In this document: in pieces, positions 22,001-32,533 of the stretch
How the letters are laid out: the number at the start of each line of letters is the position of its first letter
Position numbering within the stretch: position 1 is the stretch's first letter
From: Phytophthora sp. 'mugwort'
Taxonomy: Eukaryota; Oomycota; Peronosporomycetes; Peronosporales; Peronosporaceae
DNA length: 64,000 bases
Reading direction: 5' to 3'
Assembly (NCBI GenBank): GCA_033558025.1
Contig: JAUCEF010000016.1
Coordinates: forward strand, 1,426,001 to 1,490,000
The notes under the pieces: model-generated
What the model saw: the letters and a program-made list of their open reading frames with translations, nothing else
Databases searched by the model: none
What the model was told of the DNA's origin: nothing
Position numbers and translations under genes: made by a program

Positions 22001-23774
22001 GTCAGCAGGGCGAAGGCGGGATTCATCCGAAACCTTTCCGAGTCCGTCTCCAAATATTGTTGATTTTCGCTGTTCAAGTGTACTCGGATTGACCGCGCCG
22101 CTGTATTGAACGTGCGACACTCTTGGACATCTCGTTCTCAGAACCAGCATAAAGTACAGCTCGTCGATCGACTTGGTCTTGCTTCTTAGAAAGTCCCACA
22201 GCTTCTTCCGCGCGGTGTACTTTGTCTGTACACCTGTCACGTCAACCACACACATCGTCAACATCTTATCCGCGACGCTGTCTTTTCTCCTCAAGTTGTG
22301 TTTATTTCATCCCCAGCGTCACATCTTGAAGATTTGCTCGGGCCTTCTCTAATTGACACTGACTCCGAAATCAACGGATCTTCTTGTTGACCTAAGACAA
22401 CGCTTGGGCATTCACTCTGCTTTGTTGTCCGAACGGGTTTGACTTACGACTTCACATCCGTTTCAAGCGCGGCATCTCGACAGAAATCGGGTCTTTTCGT
22501 CGATAGACCTTTCGCCCGGCAGATCTTCAAAGTCTGGAACCAATCCCCAGTCCGCCTTCCACGATCAGTCCGCAGGTCTTGCCTGCTCGTCCCAGCACAA
22601 AAAAAGTCTTCATTCGGATTCTTTCAAATCGTCGACTTCTCCAATCGATTTGCGACTAAATGTCCTCGAAGAACGGTTCCCCGAGGATGCCGTCGAACTC
22701 GCCAGGTATTGCATATACAATAGCGACACTGTTGTATACCTCATCCAGACCCGACACCTTGATGCAAAACGGCAGTACTTCCAGTGGCGCCTCCACAATA
22801 TGCTTGTCTCCCAGATTCACTCGGATGTATTTTCGTGGAACTTCGTTGTGCGGGCTGAGTTCCGTCTACACATCGCTTGGGCACATAGATCGTAGTAGCA
22901 CCACAGCCTAAGCATCCTCGATGTCTTTGTCATCTTGCCGGCGATGCTGATCTCACCTTTGAGCGAACAGTGGACGCGACTTATAAACGAGGGGTTTCAC
23001 AGAAAACATTAAGACCGATATTATCGAGCTTAAATGTTCCAGCTACTTTCTCGACCACGTCAGGAACCTCGTTCACTGAAGCGGCTGTTCGTTTCTCTAT
23101 TTATTTTTTTTCCTTCTCCCACGCAAAGCTGTCGGCCTTGATGTGGCCTGACTTCTTCCAGATATAGCAGATACGGCATTCAGCACGAGGAGGTTTCGAG
23201 CTTCGTTTACAGCGACTGGTGCCTCTGAAGGGTTTCCCCTTGAATGACTTCCCGTCCCTTGATTCGGTTCTGGAACGAACATCGCTTTATCACGGCGAAC
23301 CGCACGTTCACGAATGTCGCCCACAAAATTGGCTACCTCTTACTTGACAACCGAGGCCATGCCGCCCAGCGTCTCCGGGATCTCAAGATTGACATAGCTA
23401 CGGGTCCGTTGCTTGAGACCGTTAACGTACTGCAGAACTTTGCCAAACACGCTCATGCCTTTCCATCCGGAAGACGATAGCCGAGTACTCTCCGTTGTAG
23501 ATTTTAATGTCGCCGTCTGTTTTAGAGGCGCAAAAGCTTATCGCGGAGCACGGCTGGTAGTTCGACGCCTCAAAGTGTTGAGTACATGCTCGCGGAAAAT
23601 CACCGCGTGTGCTCCCCCACACGTGTCGTCGAAAACCAACGCAGAAACCAGCCCGATGCCGACTTTTCCATCGTCGACCCAGCGATTCTTGTTAGACGAA
23701 GGCTAGCGTCTTCGTTAACGATTTCGTTGATGCGGCCCTTAGCGATCAATCTGGGCTGTCACAAAAGACCTTAG
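21986..23774 (-). pseudogene. Ty3 gag-protease and linker (left arm)
   Basis: Gag fragments at 23097-23774 include EHVLNTL and FREH-like pieces and MERHERVWQ; a protease region with the family's D-x-G-A-T core is near 22890-22920 in broken frame; and the linker is at 21986-22294 (KYTARKKLWDFLRSKTKSIDE). The N-terminal third of gag is absent. Stops occur in every frame. Confidence 0.65.
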
Positions 23775-24335
23775 CGCCCAATGTCTGTCTATTTAAGTTT
23801 TTTTTTTGTAAATACAAAAGGTATTTGAAAATATGTAAAATTTCAAATTACTCTGATGCTAGATGTTAATGTGTTAATTGATAAAAATAAACTAAAAATA
23901 GACAACGTGGTTTATTTCATACTTAAAAAAATAGATTTACTTTAAACATTCTTTCAAAAAAGTTTAACATTGGAATTGTTTTAGAATTAATCAACATGCA
24001 TGAATATTCTTCTAATATGTATTTATATATTTTTCTTTTAATTAATCTGAAAAATAATATTATTTCTAGATATTTTTTAAACACAGAATTTAAAAGTTTT
24101 AATTTAACGATGTAAAACACCCCTAGTATTTAAAACATTCATTGTGAAAGTTTTATTTCTTTGAAAACCTTAAGTTTTCGAAAATATTTAGTTCTTTGAA
24201 AATCTTCGTTTTGTGGTCAAAAATTTTTCATGGGATTTTGGATTAGTAATTTTAGTTATAAAAGGTTCTGTAAAAGATACTTCTTAAAAGATACTTTTTT
24301 AATCAAAAACTTTCTTTTTAAAAAATCCCGCAATG
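23775..24335. other. AT-rich block inside the arm, possible mitochondrial insertion
   Basis: About 560 bases far richer in A+T than anything around them, with runs of TTA/AAA codons. A 65-residue minus-strand frame (23923-24120) is rich in Lys, Phe, Ile and Leu. Composition resembles oomycete mitochondrial DNA, and a definite cox1 fragment lies about 560 bp away in the right arm (54590-54690). I could not match this block to a named mitochondrial gene. The right-arm copy differs by 8 bp near 24057 (sum change 79579 to 79571). Confidence 0.4.
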
Positions 24336-24617
24336 GTCGTCTTTGCTGAACATGACAAAGAATGTCCGCGTGAAGAGAAAGGCGAGACTGATTGATATAC
24401 TTGTCAAGTCGTTCGGTTTTAAGAAGATTCGCCTGGCGGCTGTGTTTGCCGTAGCGCAAAGTTGAAGTCATGCGTTATGGCCAAAAAAATACTGCACGCA
24501 TCAGCACCGAGAATGGCGTTCCTGTCCTGATCAAAACCAAGTAGTGGATGGACTAGGACTCTTCTATTCGCTAAGTCGACTACTCGTTTCCCTTTCCGGA
24601 ACCGAACGAGGTTCTGC

Positions 24618-24619
24618 TG
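24618..24619. other. Deletion junction: 8,342 bp missing relative to right arm
   Basis: Left-arm sequence on one side of this point pairs with 46619 and below, and on the other side with 54961 and above. Only one base is shared at the join (T24618 pairs with both A46619 and A54961). The transposase reading frame continues into the extra block in the right arm and is cut here, so this arm carries a deletion rather than the other arm an insertion. Confidence 0.88.
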
Positions 24620-24912
24620 AATATTTACGGTGGCAGCTTTTGCATCAAAATTCGGGTGTGGCGTTCAAGCTTGAAGCACCATCGCGACGAGTAATTTGTT
24701 GCTGGGTGAGTGTTGCATGGAGACAGATTCCCACAACAATCATCACAGTTCGGTATCGTAAGTGCCAGATTGCTCTACCCGCAGAACTCATGATGGACAG
24801 CGTCATTAAGCGGCTCGACGAGCTAGGGCTCGTCGACAGCAGTGTCGGCAAGATCCGTGTGGAGAGAGATTTCGACCGAGAAGACTTCATTGTTGACGAG
24901 GTCGTTGTATAA
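24619..24912 (+). pseudogene. 3' end of pogo/jerky transposase cut by the deletion
   Basis: The C-terminal 98 residues, from EYLRWQLLHQNSGVAFKLEAP through RRVICCWVSVAW and KCQIALPAELM to the acidic end DFIVDEVVV, are identical to the right-arm transposase at 46325-46618. The upstream 300-plus codons, including HTH and DDE parts, are absent. Confidence 0.85.
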
Positions 24913-25506
24913 TGTTGCACAAAATAAAATCATTTTCAGTCGAGAAGTACCGTAAGTACAGGACGTCGTATGTTAGATGGAGTGGAGTGCCAAATTTCGT
25001 GCACGTCGTGTGTATATCATAACAAATAATAATCAGTATTTGTCAGCAGGGAATAGCGTGCCACAATATGACAGAGGCGACGCCATTGGCTGCGGGCTTA
25101 AGATCAGTTAAGTTATCTGAGGCGGGCGAAACCGTGAGGTTCGAATACGTTTTAGGGAGAAGTGCAGGTTTCCATCTTCAAACCCGGACATCGAGAAACA
25201 CAGTTTCACGAAATGTAACTTTGCAGCTTACCGCCAAAAACAGTCAGCACTTGTCTTCTAAAACGACGAGCTTAGGCAACGATTTCTTCAAACGAGACAT
25301 CAGCTCTACATGTATTGTAGGGTCGCACAACGGATCCACAGCTTCCACCAACCTGTATGGATATCGATGATGGCCCTCAAGGTACGTCAGCTTCTACTGG
25401 AGCCCCCTGCACCGTGCAATAACTCCGTTTCAAGCTTACAGAAATAGTACTAACATGTAGTACACTTTACCTTTTTTCGAGCTCATGCATCGACTGTTGA
25501 AAATGG
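24913..25506. other. Non-coding, one unrecognised 100-codon frame
   Basis: A plus-strand frame at 25068-25370 (rich in Ser and Thr, no membrane segment or motif) is identical in both arms, but the arms are too similar for that to show selection. The region probably includes the 3' end of the pogo/jerky element. No TIR was found for it. Confidence 0.35.
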
Positions 25507-27556
25507 TAGGACATATTTCGGGTCAATCGCTACACATACAAGATCTAGTCAATAGAAAAAGAGGCCGTTTTTGGTGCCGCTGACATAGACACAAAGTACA
25601 GCCGAGCTCCGATTTGAGTAGCTCAGAATGAAAGGCTGAAAAGCGCTCTATCATTTGAGCCATTACACGGTCTCCTCGGACCAGTGTGTCGCTCGTAGCA
25701 TTTCCGCAAAACTCAGCCATGGAACACGTCCCCTTGATGACTTAGATAGATGCCGTTAACGCAGTCCAAAATGGTATGAGCGTAAGGAGAGCGGCTGTAA
25801 CCTACGGTGTGTCGCGCGAGCCGCTCTGGATGCGTCTGCTCGGCCTCTTGTCGCTAGACACTAAGACGGGGCCTCAGTGGGTGTATCTCTCAGAAAGTGG
25901 CGACAAAGGTGTTGTGGAGATAGGGCATTACCGTGCGTTGCATGGAATGTGTGTTGGGTTCGAGGAGCTACGCTGTATGATTCGCAAGGCGGCGGAGGCG
26001 ACATGGACCCGTTTGCTTACACAAGACTTCCCCAATAGCACGTGGATTTCTCGATGGCTGGCGCAGCATCAGACAATATCGGTTCGTCATGCCCAGCTTT
26101 TAGATGTAAAGCGATCGTCGGCATCAACACCAGACGCTGCCATAAATTACTATAACAATCTGAAGACGGTCTTAGAGAAGTCTGACCTTCTTTTAAGGCC
26201 CGAGCGTCTTCGGAATTGCGACGAGACGGGTATTTGCCCCCAAGGTCGCGGTCGAGAAGGAGTCGTCTGACCTAAGGGATTGAGAGCTAATGTCCAGCGC
26301 TATGATGATCGCGGAACGTCAGTATCGTGGCGTATGTCAGCGCTGCAGGCGAGCAAATGCCGCCAATGTACATTTTATGGGCATTTACAAGAAGTCGCAT
26401 TGGATGAGGAATGGAGAGAAGACAGCATATGTGCCATGAGCAAGAGTTCAAAAATTAACGGCAAACTTTTTTGCATTGGTTTAAGTGGTTTGTAAGTGGT
26501 CTACCGCCTGAGCGTCCCCAGCTGTTGCTGTCTGACGGACGTTTCGCCCATATCCAGATTGATGCAGTGAAGTATGGCGTTGATCGTAGCGTTCATCTCT
26601 TCATCCTGCCTGCTCACACGTCACATTTTACACAAACTCTGGACGTGTCTGTTTCGGTCCTTTCAAGCGATACTATGAGAAGGCACTGAACAGGTTCCCT
26701 AGCGATAACGACAGGCGGTTGCCGACCAAGGACGATGTTGCTGGTATCGCTTGTTTGTCTTGATAAAGGCTTGCAGTGACGATAATGCCAAGAACGGCTT
26801 CCGAGAAGCTGGCACTTCCCGTTGTCTCTGGATATGATGCAGAAAGGAATTATTGGCAACAAACCCGTTGTTTTACTCGAGACGTTGCCGCACGTCGTCA
26901 TATTATGGGCAAAAGGTTCCTCCACTTCAAACTCTAGAGGTCAAAATCGTATTCTGCGAGAGCTTTACCTTAATATCGACGCTCCCAAAGTTGTCAATTT
27001 GCTATCGCGTTTTACTGTGGAGAATCGACCCCAGAAACGGAAGCGAGGCAAGTGGGTTGACGATCGGTACGCGGATGGCGACTTGCTAGACTGTAGTATG
27101 CTGCTTGCTGAGGAGGAGGCGAGATTGGATGCTCTAGCTGAAGGACAACGGCAGAAGGCGAGCGTGCTGCGGCAAGGACAGCGGCAAAGCAGAAAAAGGA
27201 GATAGAGAAGGTAGCAAAAGCAAATGCGAGGAAAGAGCTTGCCACGGAAATGGCAAAATTGAAAACAGAGCAAGCCCAGACGAAGGCAGCCCCACGTATC
27301 ACCGGGTCTGAGGAATGCTCAAGGGCTTTGACGAAGCGGTGGAAACCTGCGGTAGTATCTGTTGAGCAGTTGCCGCAGATATCCATGCCGGATGATATCT
27401 GCATGTCCGCAGTTGTCTGAATTTGTGTGGGCGTTGTAGTGCTTAGTCTGACGTATGGTACTCCATACTTAAGAACGTGACCCGAAATGCGTCCGGTGGT
27501 GTATCAATGCCATACAATAAACAGCACACTTGAAATGTGACCCGAAATACGTCCGA
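25507..27556 (+). mobile_element. Pogo-like DNA transposon with terminal inverted repeats (left arm)
   Basis: The left end, GGACATATTTCGGGTCA (25509-25525, preceded by TA), is inverted at the right end, where TGACCCGAAATACGTCC lies at 27538-27554. A second, 60-bp-offset copy of the right end (27478-27494, TGACCCGAAATGCGTCC) suggests tandem duplication of the terminus. The internal gene is a pogo/jerky DDE transposase. TA is expected as target duplication; the right flank reads GA, one substitution away. Confidence 0.75.
25776..27420 (+). pseudogene. Pogo/jerky-type DDE transposase (left arm)
   Basis: The N-terminal part (25776-26270) has a psq/CENP-B-like DNA-binding region (WTRLLTQDFPNSTWISRWLAQH) and the first catalytic Asp in LRNCDETGICPQG. 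After a shift come the segment with MPPMYIFMGIYKKSHWMRNG (about 26357-26420) and then RPQLLLSDGRF-AHI and LPAHTSHFTQTLDVSV (26510-26650), the second Asp and the H-T-S-H-x3-Q-x-L-D motif of DDE_1 enzymes. A basic, Gln/Glu-rich tail follows. About four shifts or stops make it inactive. Family assignment is secure. Confidence 0.82.
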
Positions 27557-28061
27557 CACGGATAGGTTTGACGCCCCTTTGACTTTGTCCTGTAACGCTG
27601 TGTTGTACTTGCCACAATATTCATCCAACGAATCTCATTTCGGTTATCGCTTGCGTCATCGGCGGTCGGATGTGGACCGCAGACATTGTTTTTGCAACAC
27701 GGAACTTTAATATAATGCAAGCATAACTTGATGGGCTGTTCTGGTGGCACCAGCGAGATATTGAGCGAGTAGGAGTGACACACAAGCTCTCGGCGCGATT
27801 CACCGAAAAATGCGAACTATTTGGTAGCAAAGCGTTCTGCTTCCCACCCATTGCGGCAATCTAAAGACGGACACCAGGCGTGCTCCTCGGTGAAAACAGT
27901 ACTTCTAGTTAGCAGTACTATCAGAGCGACAAACGCGAAATACTAATCCCTACAAAACTTGTTTAGCTACTACGGTAGTAGTATCTGTACTATATACGTT
28001 TACGTACTGACGACGAGTTCATGTATCCCAGAGCCTTATCCGTGATAACAGATATACCCCC
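27557..28061. other. Stretch between two transposons, unresolved minus-strand frame
   Basis: A minus-strand ATG at 27851 opens a 76-residue frame; a second frame beginning at 27783 overlaps it and runs into the pogo terminus. One may be a small gene interrupted by the pogo insertion, but no domain is recognisable. Confidence 0.3.
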
Positions 28062-28274
28062 CGAACATTGACCGGTCCTGTGTTTATTAGAAACTGCCTA
28101 AACACCTCAAATATATAGCTCAGGTCTTGTAATCAACCCTTGCTCAGTCATGAAAAATATTTAAAGGATTTGATTACCCCTCCTCGTGTAAAATCGTGAT
28201 GTCGTCTAGGGCATCGTTCATCTCGCTCGCGTCGAGCAGGTTGGCTTCATCGTCAATCTCGTCCTCCCATTTCT

Positions 28275-29224
28275 CTAGGAACGACATACCATAAACATCG
28301 GGGGGGGGGGGACAAAGGACCAGTCGTAAGGGTTCTCAGAGAATTCAGCCGCTGTAATCGAGCTCGCAACTGTCTCCCTCACCATCACTGCCCACGGTCG
28401 TCGAATCCAGTTGCATACGACATCGACAAAGGGAGGGTGTGGATTGCCCGCATTCGTGTACTGGACGTCTCCACTCTCCTTCCACGCGTTGATCTCTCCA
28501 AACAGAATGTCCATGAACGCTCGGTGGATTGCGATGTCACCCTCCTGAAGATAGGGCATTAAACCACCAGGAATGACATACATTCCGACGTCACGTGCTT
28601 GCACTGGCCTTCACTTCACGCGAAATGTGGGCGCGCATCGAGTCCCACCCCTAGAACTTGCCGTTACCGATATCGACCTGAGGCAATTGTAGGCCGATCG
28701 ACCGCTTAAGAAGCCCCGAGTAATCATGCGCGCTTCTGGTAGGTCACGTACACCCCGCGATTGTTTTTCAAACGACGGTGTGTCCCTTCACTTCCAGATT
28801 AAAACTGGAATCAGCTTGGGTCCATTTGCCGTAACCGCCAAAATGGCGGTGATACGCATTGCAGAGTACCCTTTTAAGCGCACGACAGCATGGCGAGCGC
28901 CGCGAACATCAAGGGTTTGCGTACGAACGTCCACGAAGTAGACTGCCGTTTCGTTCATTAACCCAGTGCGGTCTTTGTCCATATTTGGCACTAGCCCCTG
29001 TAGATATCGCATACACGACACAGCTTTGCCGACGAGGACGTCGGGGGAGAGCATCGTCAAGATGGTGCGGCGGCGAAGCAAACGAGAGTCGGCTAACGAG
29101 GTTTGAGACCCAGTGGTAGGGGCTGCGAACGGCGCAGGAGCGTCTTTGTCGGCGTGAGGAGAGGCGTAGATGAAGGCAGCTTGGTCAGCGATCCACTGAC
29201 GGATGGTAGTGTCAAATACAGGTG
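28275..29224 (-). pseudogene. DDE half of the split pogo-like transposase (left arm)
   Basis: Continues the HTH half with PVFDTTIRQWIADQAA (29223-29175). The first catalytic motif follows as NETAVYFVDV (about 28960-28930), where the family normally has DET, so the first Asp is Asn. RGARHAVVRLKGYSAMRIT and VTANGPKLIPVLIWK end at 28788. A further piece (28275-28604) has GMYVIPGGLMPYLQ and DVVCNWIRRPWA. Frameshifts occur near 28788 and 28610. A 12-G run at 28300-28311 sits near the 3' end. Confidence 0.72.
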
Positions 29225-31456
29225 ATAGATAAGATAGATCTTTCGGCTAGGCCATGTGACCTACCTGCTCAGCGAGGGCAAAACCAATGGCAGGTCACAC
29301 AATTGGAATGCATTCGATGTATGCTCAGTCTTACACTACTGCACTATCAGCTTCTCCACTACCCCCCGCGTAGCTACTGGAAGTGGCAGCTCGTACCGTT
29401 CCTAACGGCGGGGCGGCTTCGCTCTTCTAAGGTGGATGTCATCTCAAAGCTGGACCCGACGGCGCGGTGTGTCCTCCACCGTCTGGCTGAATCGCGGAAG
29501 CGATGGTGGGGCACTCCGAATGCTGCGTTCAGCTGAATCACTCGAGCGGATTGTTTGTCCGCGCGACTATACTGTTGCTGTAGTCATGCACGTCCAAAAA
29601 CTTAGGCGGAACAGCTCTAACCACGTCCGCTTAAAGTACTTTCAGAGGGAAGTCCACTTTGTTGTTGAGTAGGTAATGTTATCCTTGATGCAGCGCTGCT
29701 GAATAGCGCCATCCACCCACGAGATGCCCTGTGACGCGATTTTACTTCGCTCAATCACGATGAGGATGTCGAGAAAGCCAGGCAACATCGCAACCTTGAC
29801 TTGGTCTTCGTGAATGCGATACTTCACCATGATGCGCTTGCCGGCTTGTTAAAATAAAATAAGCGGCCGATGACGGCTGCGGAAGGGAACCGGTCGCTCA
29901 CCGCATTGATTAGAGCGGCTTCAAAGTCGCAGCCAACCTCTTTGGGCGCAAGCATTTGACGCGAACTGGAGCACGTTCCCCTACGTGTCGTCGGTCTTAG
30001 ACGTGCAGAGCACGAAGCAAGCCGGGATGTAAAGCTTCGTTCCGCGATCAAACACCATGACGACAATGCATTGTGCGAACGTGTCCGGCACACAGCGGAA
30101 TGTGCCGTCGACAAACAGCGTGATGTTCTCGTAGCGAAGCAAGCTCAGTAGAGAGGGACTTGCCCACCCAATCACCCTGTCCAACTCGTTCTTCGCGTCA
30201 CCTCACACGTGGTGGAACTGCAATAAGAGCAAGTTGCTGTTCTTGCAGTTCACCAGTGGGGGCACTTCGACTCGGCCATTTAAGTCGGTTCCGTAGTGCA
30301 GCGCACGCGCGTGATGAACTCGCTGGATTACTTGTCCGCGAATCATTCACCGAACGGCACGTTGTGTTCAGCTGTCCTGTAGAACTTGAAGCTGATATCG
30401 TCCCAGATCTGAATCGGCGTTGCCACTGTTGTGGTCGCCATCGTGTCGATTTCACGTTTCATTGCTGCGGTGACGTCTTGTACGCCAGTCTCGTCGCTAC
30501 TCGCAAGTGCTCGCAAGTGCTCGCATCGCCGATGAGACGCAAGGTGAGGAACATTATTTGCAAAGTCGTAGTCCATTACTGCAACAATAAACTCTAACTT
30601 GGCTTTGAAGCTCTGGCTACGGTAAAACTGCACCGATATGTGATCTTCACCTGCGCGCATGTAGCACGGGTGTATTCGTAACCGTTAGTATACAATTTGG
30701 TTCTCTCTTCGCGCTTTTTTACATACCGGGGCATCGCCATCGCTTGAACATGCCGGCATTGGACTTGCATGAGCACGCTTCGGCGATGCTGCGCTAAAGG
30801 ATGCATTACCGGTATCTGAGTCCCGAGGCGCGGCATCAGTTCTCGACAAATCATCCTCTTCTCGGGCACACCGGTCACTGCAGCGGCGTACCCGAGCGTC
30901 ATCTCGAGCACCGGCAGCGTCACGGCGTTGGGTACGTTCATGACTACCAACACGATCACCAGATTCTTAGCCTCCGCCATCACGACGAGCAGCACCGTGG
31001 TCTTTGTCTTGGCGCGCCGGATGGGCACTACCATCACCTCCTACTCCAGCTGATTGGCTGCCGCCGGTTGGGCAGGCCGAGCGAGCACGACACAATTGTC
31101 AGCTACAGATGAAACGTTGTCACTGCCTGAGCGAAGGCCTGCAGCAGTGTCGGCTTGGTGGCGGGCGCAACCTCTCACAGCAGCACCGCCTGCTGTGTTG
31201 GCGAAGTCGTCATTCCTGCGGCTTGCTGTGGGGCGTCGGCTGCGAGTAGCGGCGTGGGTGATCATCGTAGAAACGTTGTTCGTGTTCTTCAAAAACAGAA
31301 GTGACAAACGAATGGAGCAGGTGAGACCACATTGATACCTAAACAAAACCTCATGACTTGTGCACGAGATCTCGATGAAAACCCTCGTCTGACCTTGTTC
31401 TGGCCTGTTCCTCGTATGATCTGTAATCAGTCCTTCGTGACGGACGACCTTTTCTA
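29225..31456 (-). mobile_element. Mutator-like element inserted in the pogo-like transposase (left arm)
   Basis: Boundaries are inferred from where the host transposase frame breaks and resumes. The flanks are GTTAAGGTG (31457-31465) and ATACAGGTG (29216-29224), which share AGGTG and may be a decayed 9-bp target duplication. The internal gene is a MULE transposase. Terminal inverted repeats of the MULE were not seen clearly. Confidence 0.6.
29500..30700 (-). pseudogene. MULE transposase (left arm)
   Basis: The N-terminal FLYWCH-like part is at about 30580-30700 (LYTNGYEYTRATC, then ITYRCSF). The DDE core includes LFVDGTFRCVPDTFAQCIVVM (30060-30120), YIPACFVLCTSK, CDFEAALINA (29900-29935) and the A-V-I-G-R-L-F segment. 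The C-terminal region is at 29642-29830 (VAMLPGFLDILIVIE), then YFKRTW and a shifted R-T-N-N-P-L-E near 29550. MULEs excise and reinsert DNA in the nucleus. The stop near 30204 in this arm (TGA) is a Trp codon in the right arm, so the two copies have begun to diverge. Confidence 0.85.
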
Positions 31457-31795
31457 GTTAAGGTGCTTGCCGATGTCGATGTCGTACAGCATCTCCTTCA
31501 TGTTCTCACAGAGCGGCTTCCTACCACCACTTATTCGGCGCTGATTTGGCTTCGTGGCTGTGATTCGCTGGCGATTGCGCCACCACTTGCGAATGGTGGC
31601 GCGTCGACATTGTAAAACTTCTAAAATGTTGATCCCTGTCGCATTCGCGTCCAATGCGGCATAGGCAGCATTGCCGTTTGCGAATATGACTACTCGCCGC
31701 AACTCGATTCCTGTGTGGCGCAAGCAGGAAGTAATTGCCTGGATCGGAAAGGGTAACGGCGTGCCGCCACGCGTTTGAAAAAAACTTCCGTTCAC
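31454..31795 (-). pseudogene. HTH half of the split pogo-like transposase (left arm)
   Basis: 113-residue frame with RRVVIFANGNAAYAAL, ILEVLQCRRATIRKWWRNRQ and RRISGGRKPLCENMKEML, a helix-turn-helix of the pogo/CENP-B kind. It stops at KHLN, where the related sequence continues in the DDE half with PV-DTTIRQW. The break is the MULE insertion. Confidence 0.75.
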
Positions 31796-31935
31796 TTGGT
31801 CTAGAATCGTAGCATAAAGCTGGAAGAATTCTAGAAGAATCGACGAGGTCTTTCATTTTGAAGAACGGCTTGCATTTATTAATATCAGTAATCGCCATCG
31901 AAGAGAGCTCTAATCGGGACCGGTCCTATGTTCGA

Positions 31936-32533
31936 TAATATTCGTTAGTTACGCTACTGATCTAAGCTCCTTCAAGACGAAGCGTCCGGCAGAAACGTAT
32001 CAGTTCCAGTCGTGCAGCGGGATTAGTCCGCATATATCTCACTTTACTGCAACTCTTGTGGTGTCTGGGAACAAATCTCTGAACATTCCGCTCGATCGTC
32101 GAAACTTCCAGCCGCCTTCTTCTCATAGTTGATACGTTAATGGTTAGCAAGTACGAGCCATCTTTCTTCCCCCCTTTGAAAACGATAATGGCGTCATGGC
32201 TGCATATAACCAGCTCTTTGAACTAGCAGCCGCCATGTTTGGGGTAAACCCAGCTCAAGCACAGTTACGCAAATCCCAGTTAGAATTCTGGCGTCAGGTC
32301 TCATTCGCATGGACTCACAAGGATATACTTGTGGGTGGCTGATTACGGCAAGGGCACAGACGCTACGATATCAGGTAGGGCGACGCAGATTGGCGTCCGC
32401 GAAGTAGAGTACATAGCTCACTTTACACCTTACTTTCTGATCAACAATACACGTTGATCTTCGCCGAAAGTTCCAACCCCCAAACTTCGTTGTTTAACAC
32501 GCCACAAAGTTACCTTTAGCAAAAGTGTTAACG
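31936..32533. other. Leader/LTR-like region before a Ty3 gag
   Basis: The 62-residue minus-strand frame at 31962-32150 is unrecognised. 32200-32530 lies directly upstream of a Ty3 gag start and is probably its LTR and leader, but no second LTR copy exists in the window, so its limits cannot be set. Confidence 0.35.

Larger units (their letters stand above)
19835..23774 (-). mobile_element. Ty3/gypsy element, truncated at both ends (left arm copy)
   Basis: Minus-strand gag, protease, RT, RNase H and integrase in normal order, closely related to the 5066-11814 element. The 3' end is cut inside the integrase core by the hAT remnant. The 5' end of gag is missing and abuts an AT-rich block. No LTR is attached on either side, and many stops and shifts are present. 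The pieces are described separately. Confidence 0.85.
28062..31935 (-). mobile_element. Second pogo-like element with a MULE nested inside it (left arm)
   Basis: Imperfect terminal inverted repeats, CGAACATTGACCGGTCCTG at 28062-28080 and its inverted counterpart at 31917-31935 (CGAACATAGGACCGGTCCC on the other strand), enclose a split minus-strand transposase. The HTH half is at 31454-31795 and the DDE half at 28275-29224. The 2.2-kb MULE lies exactly between them. The right arm has the same arrangement at 39270-43149. Confidence 0.7.

Noticed and set aside
30594..31037. 147-residue minus-strand frame rich in Val/Met and its opposite-strand partners (30160-30597, 30801-31112)
   Set aside because: They overlap the MULE N-terminal region in other frames and carry no family motif.
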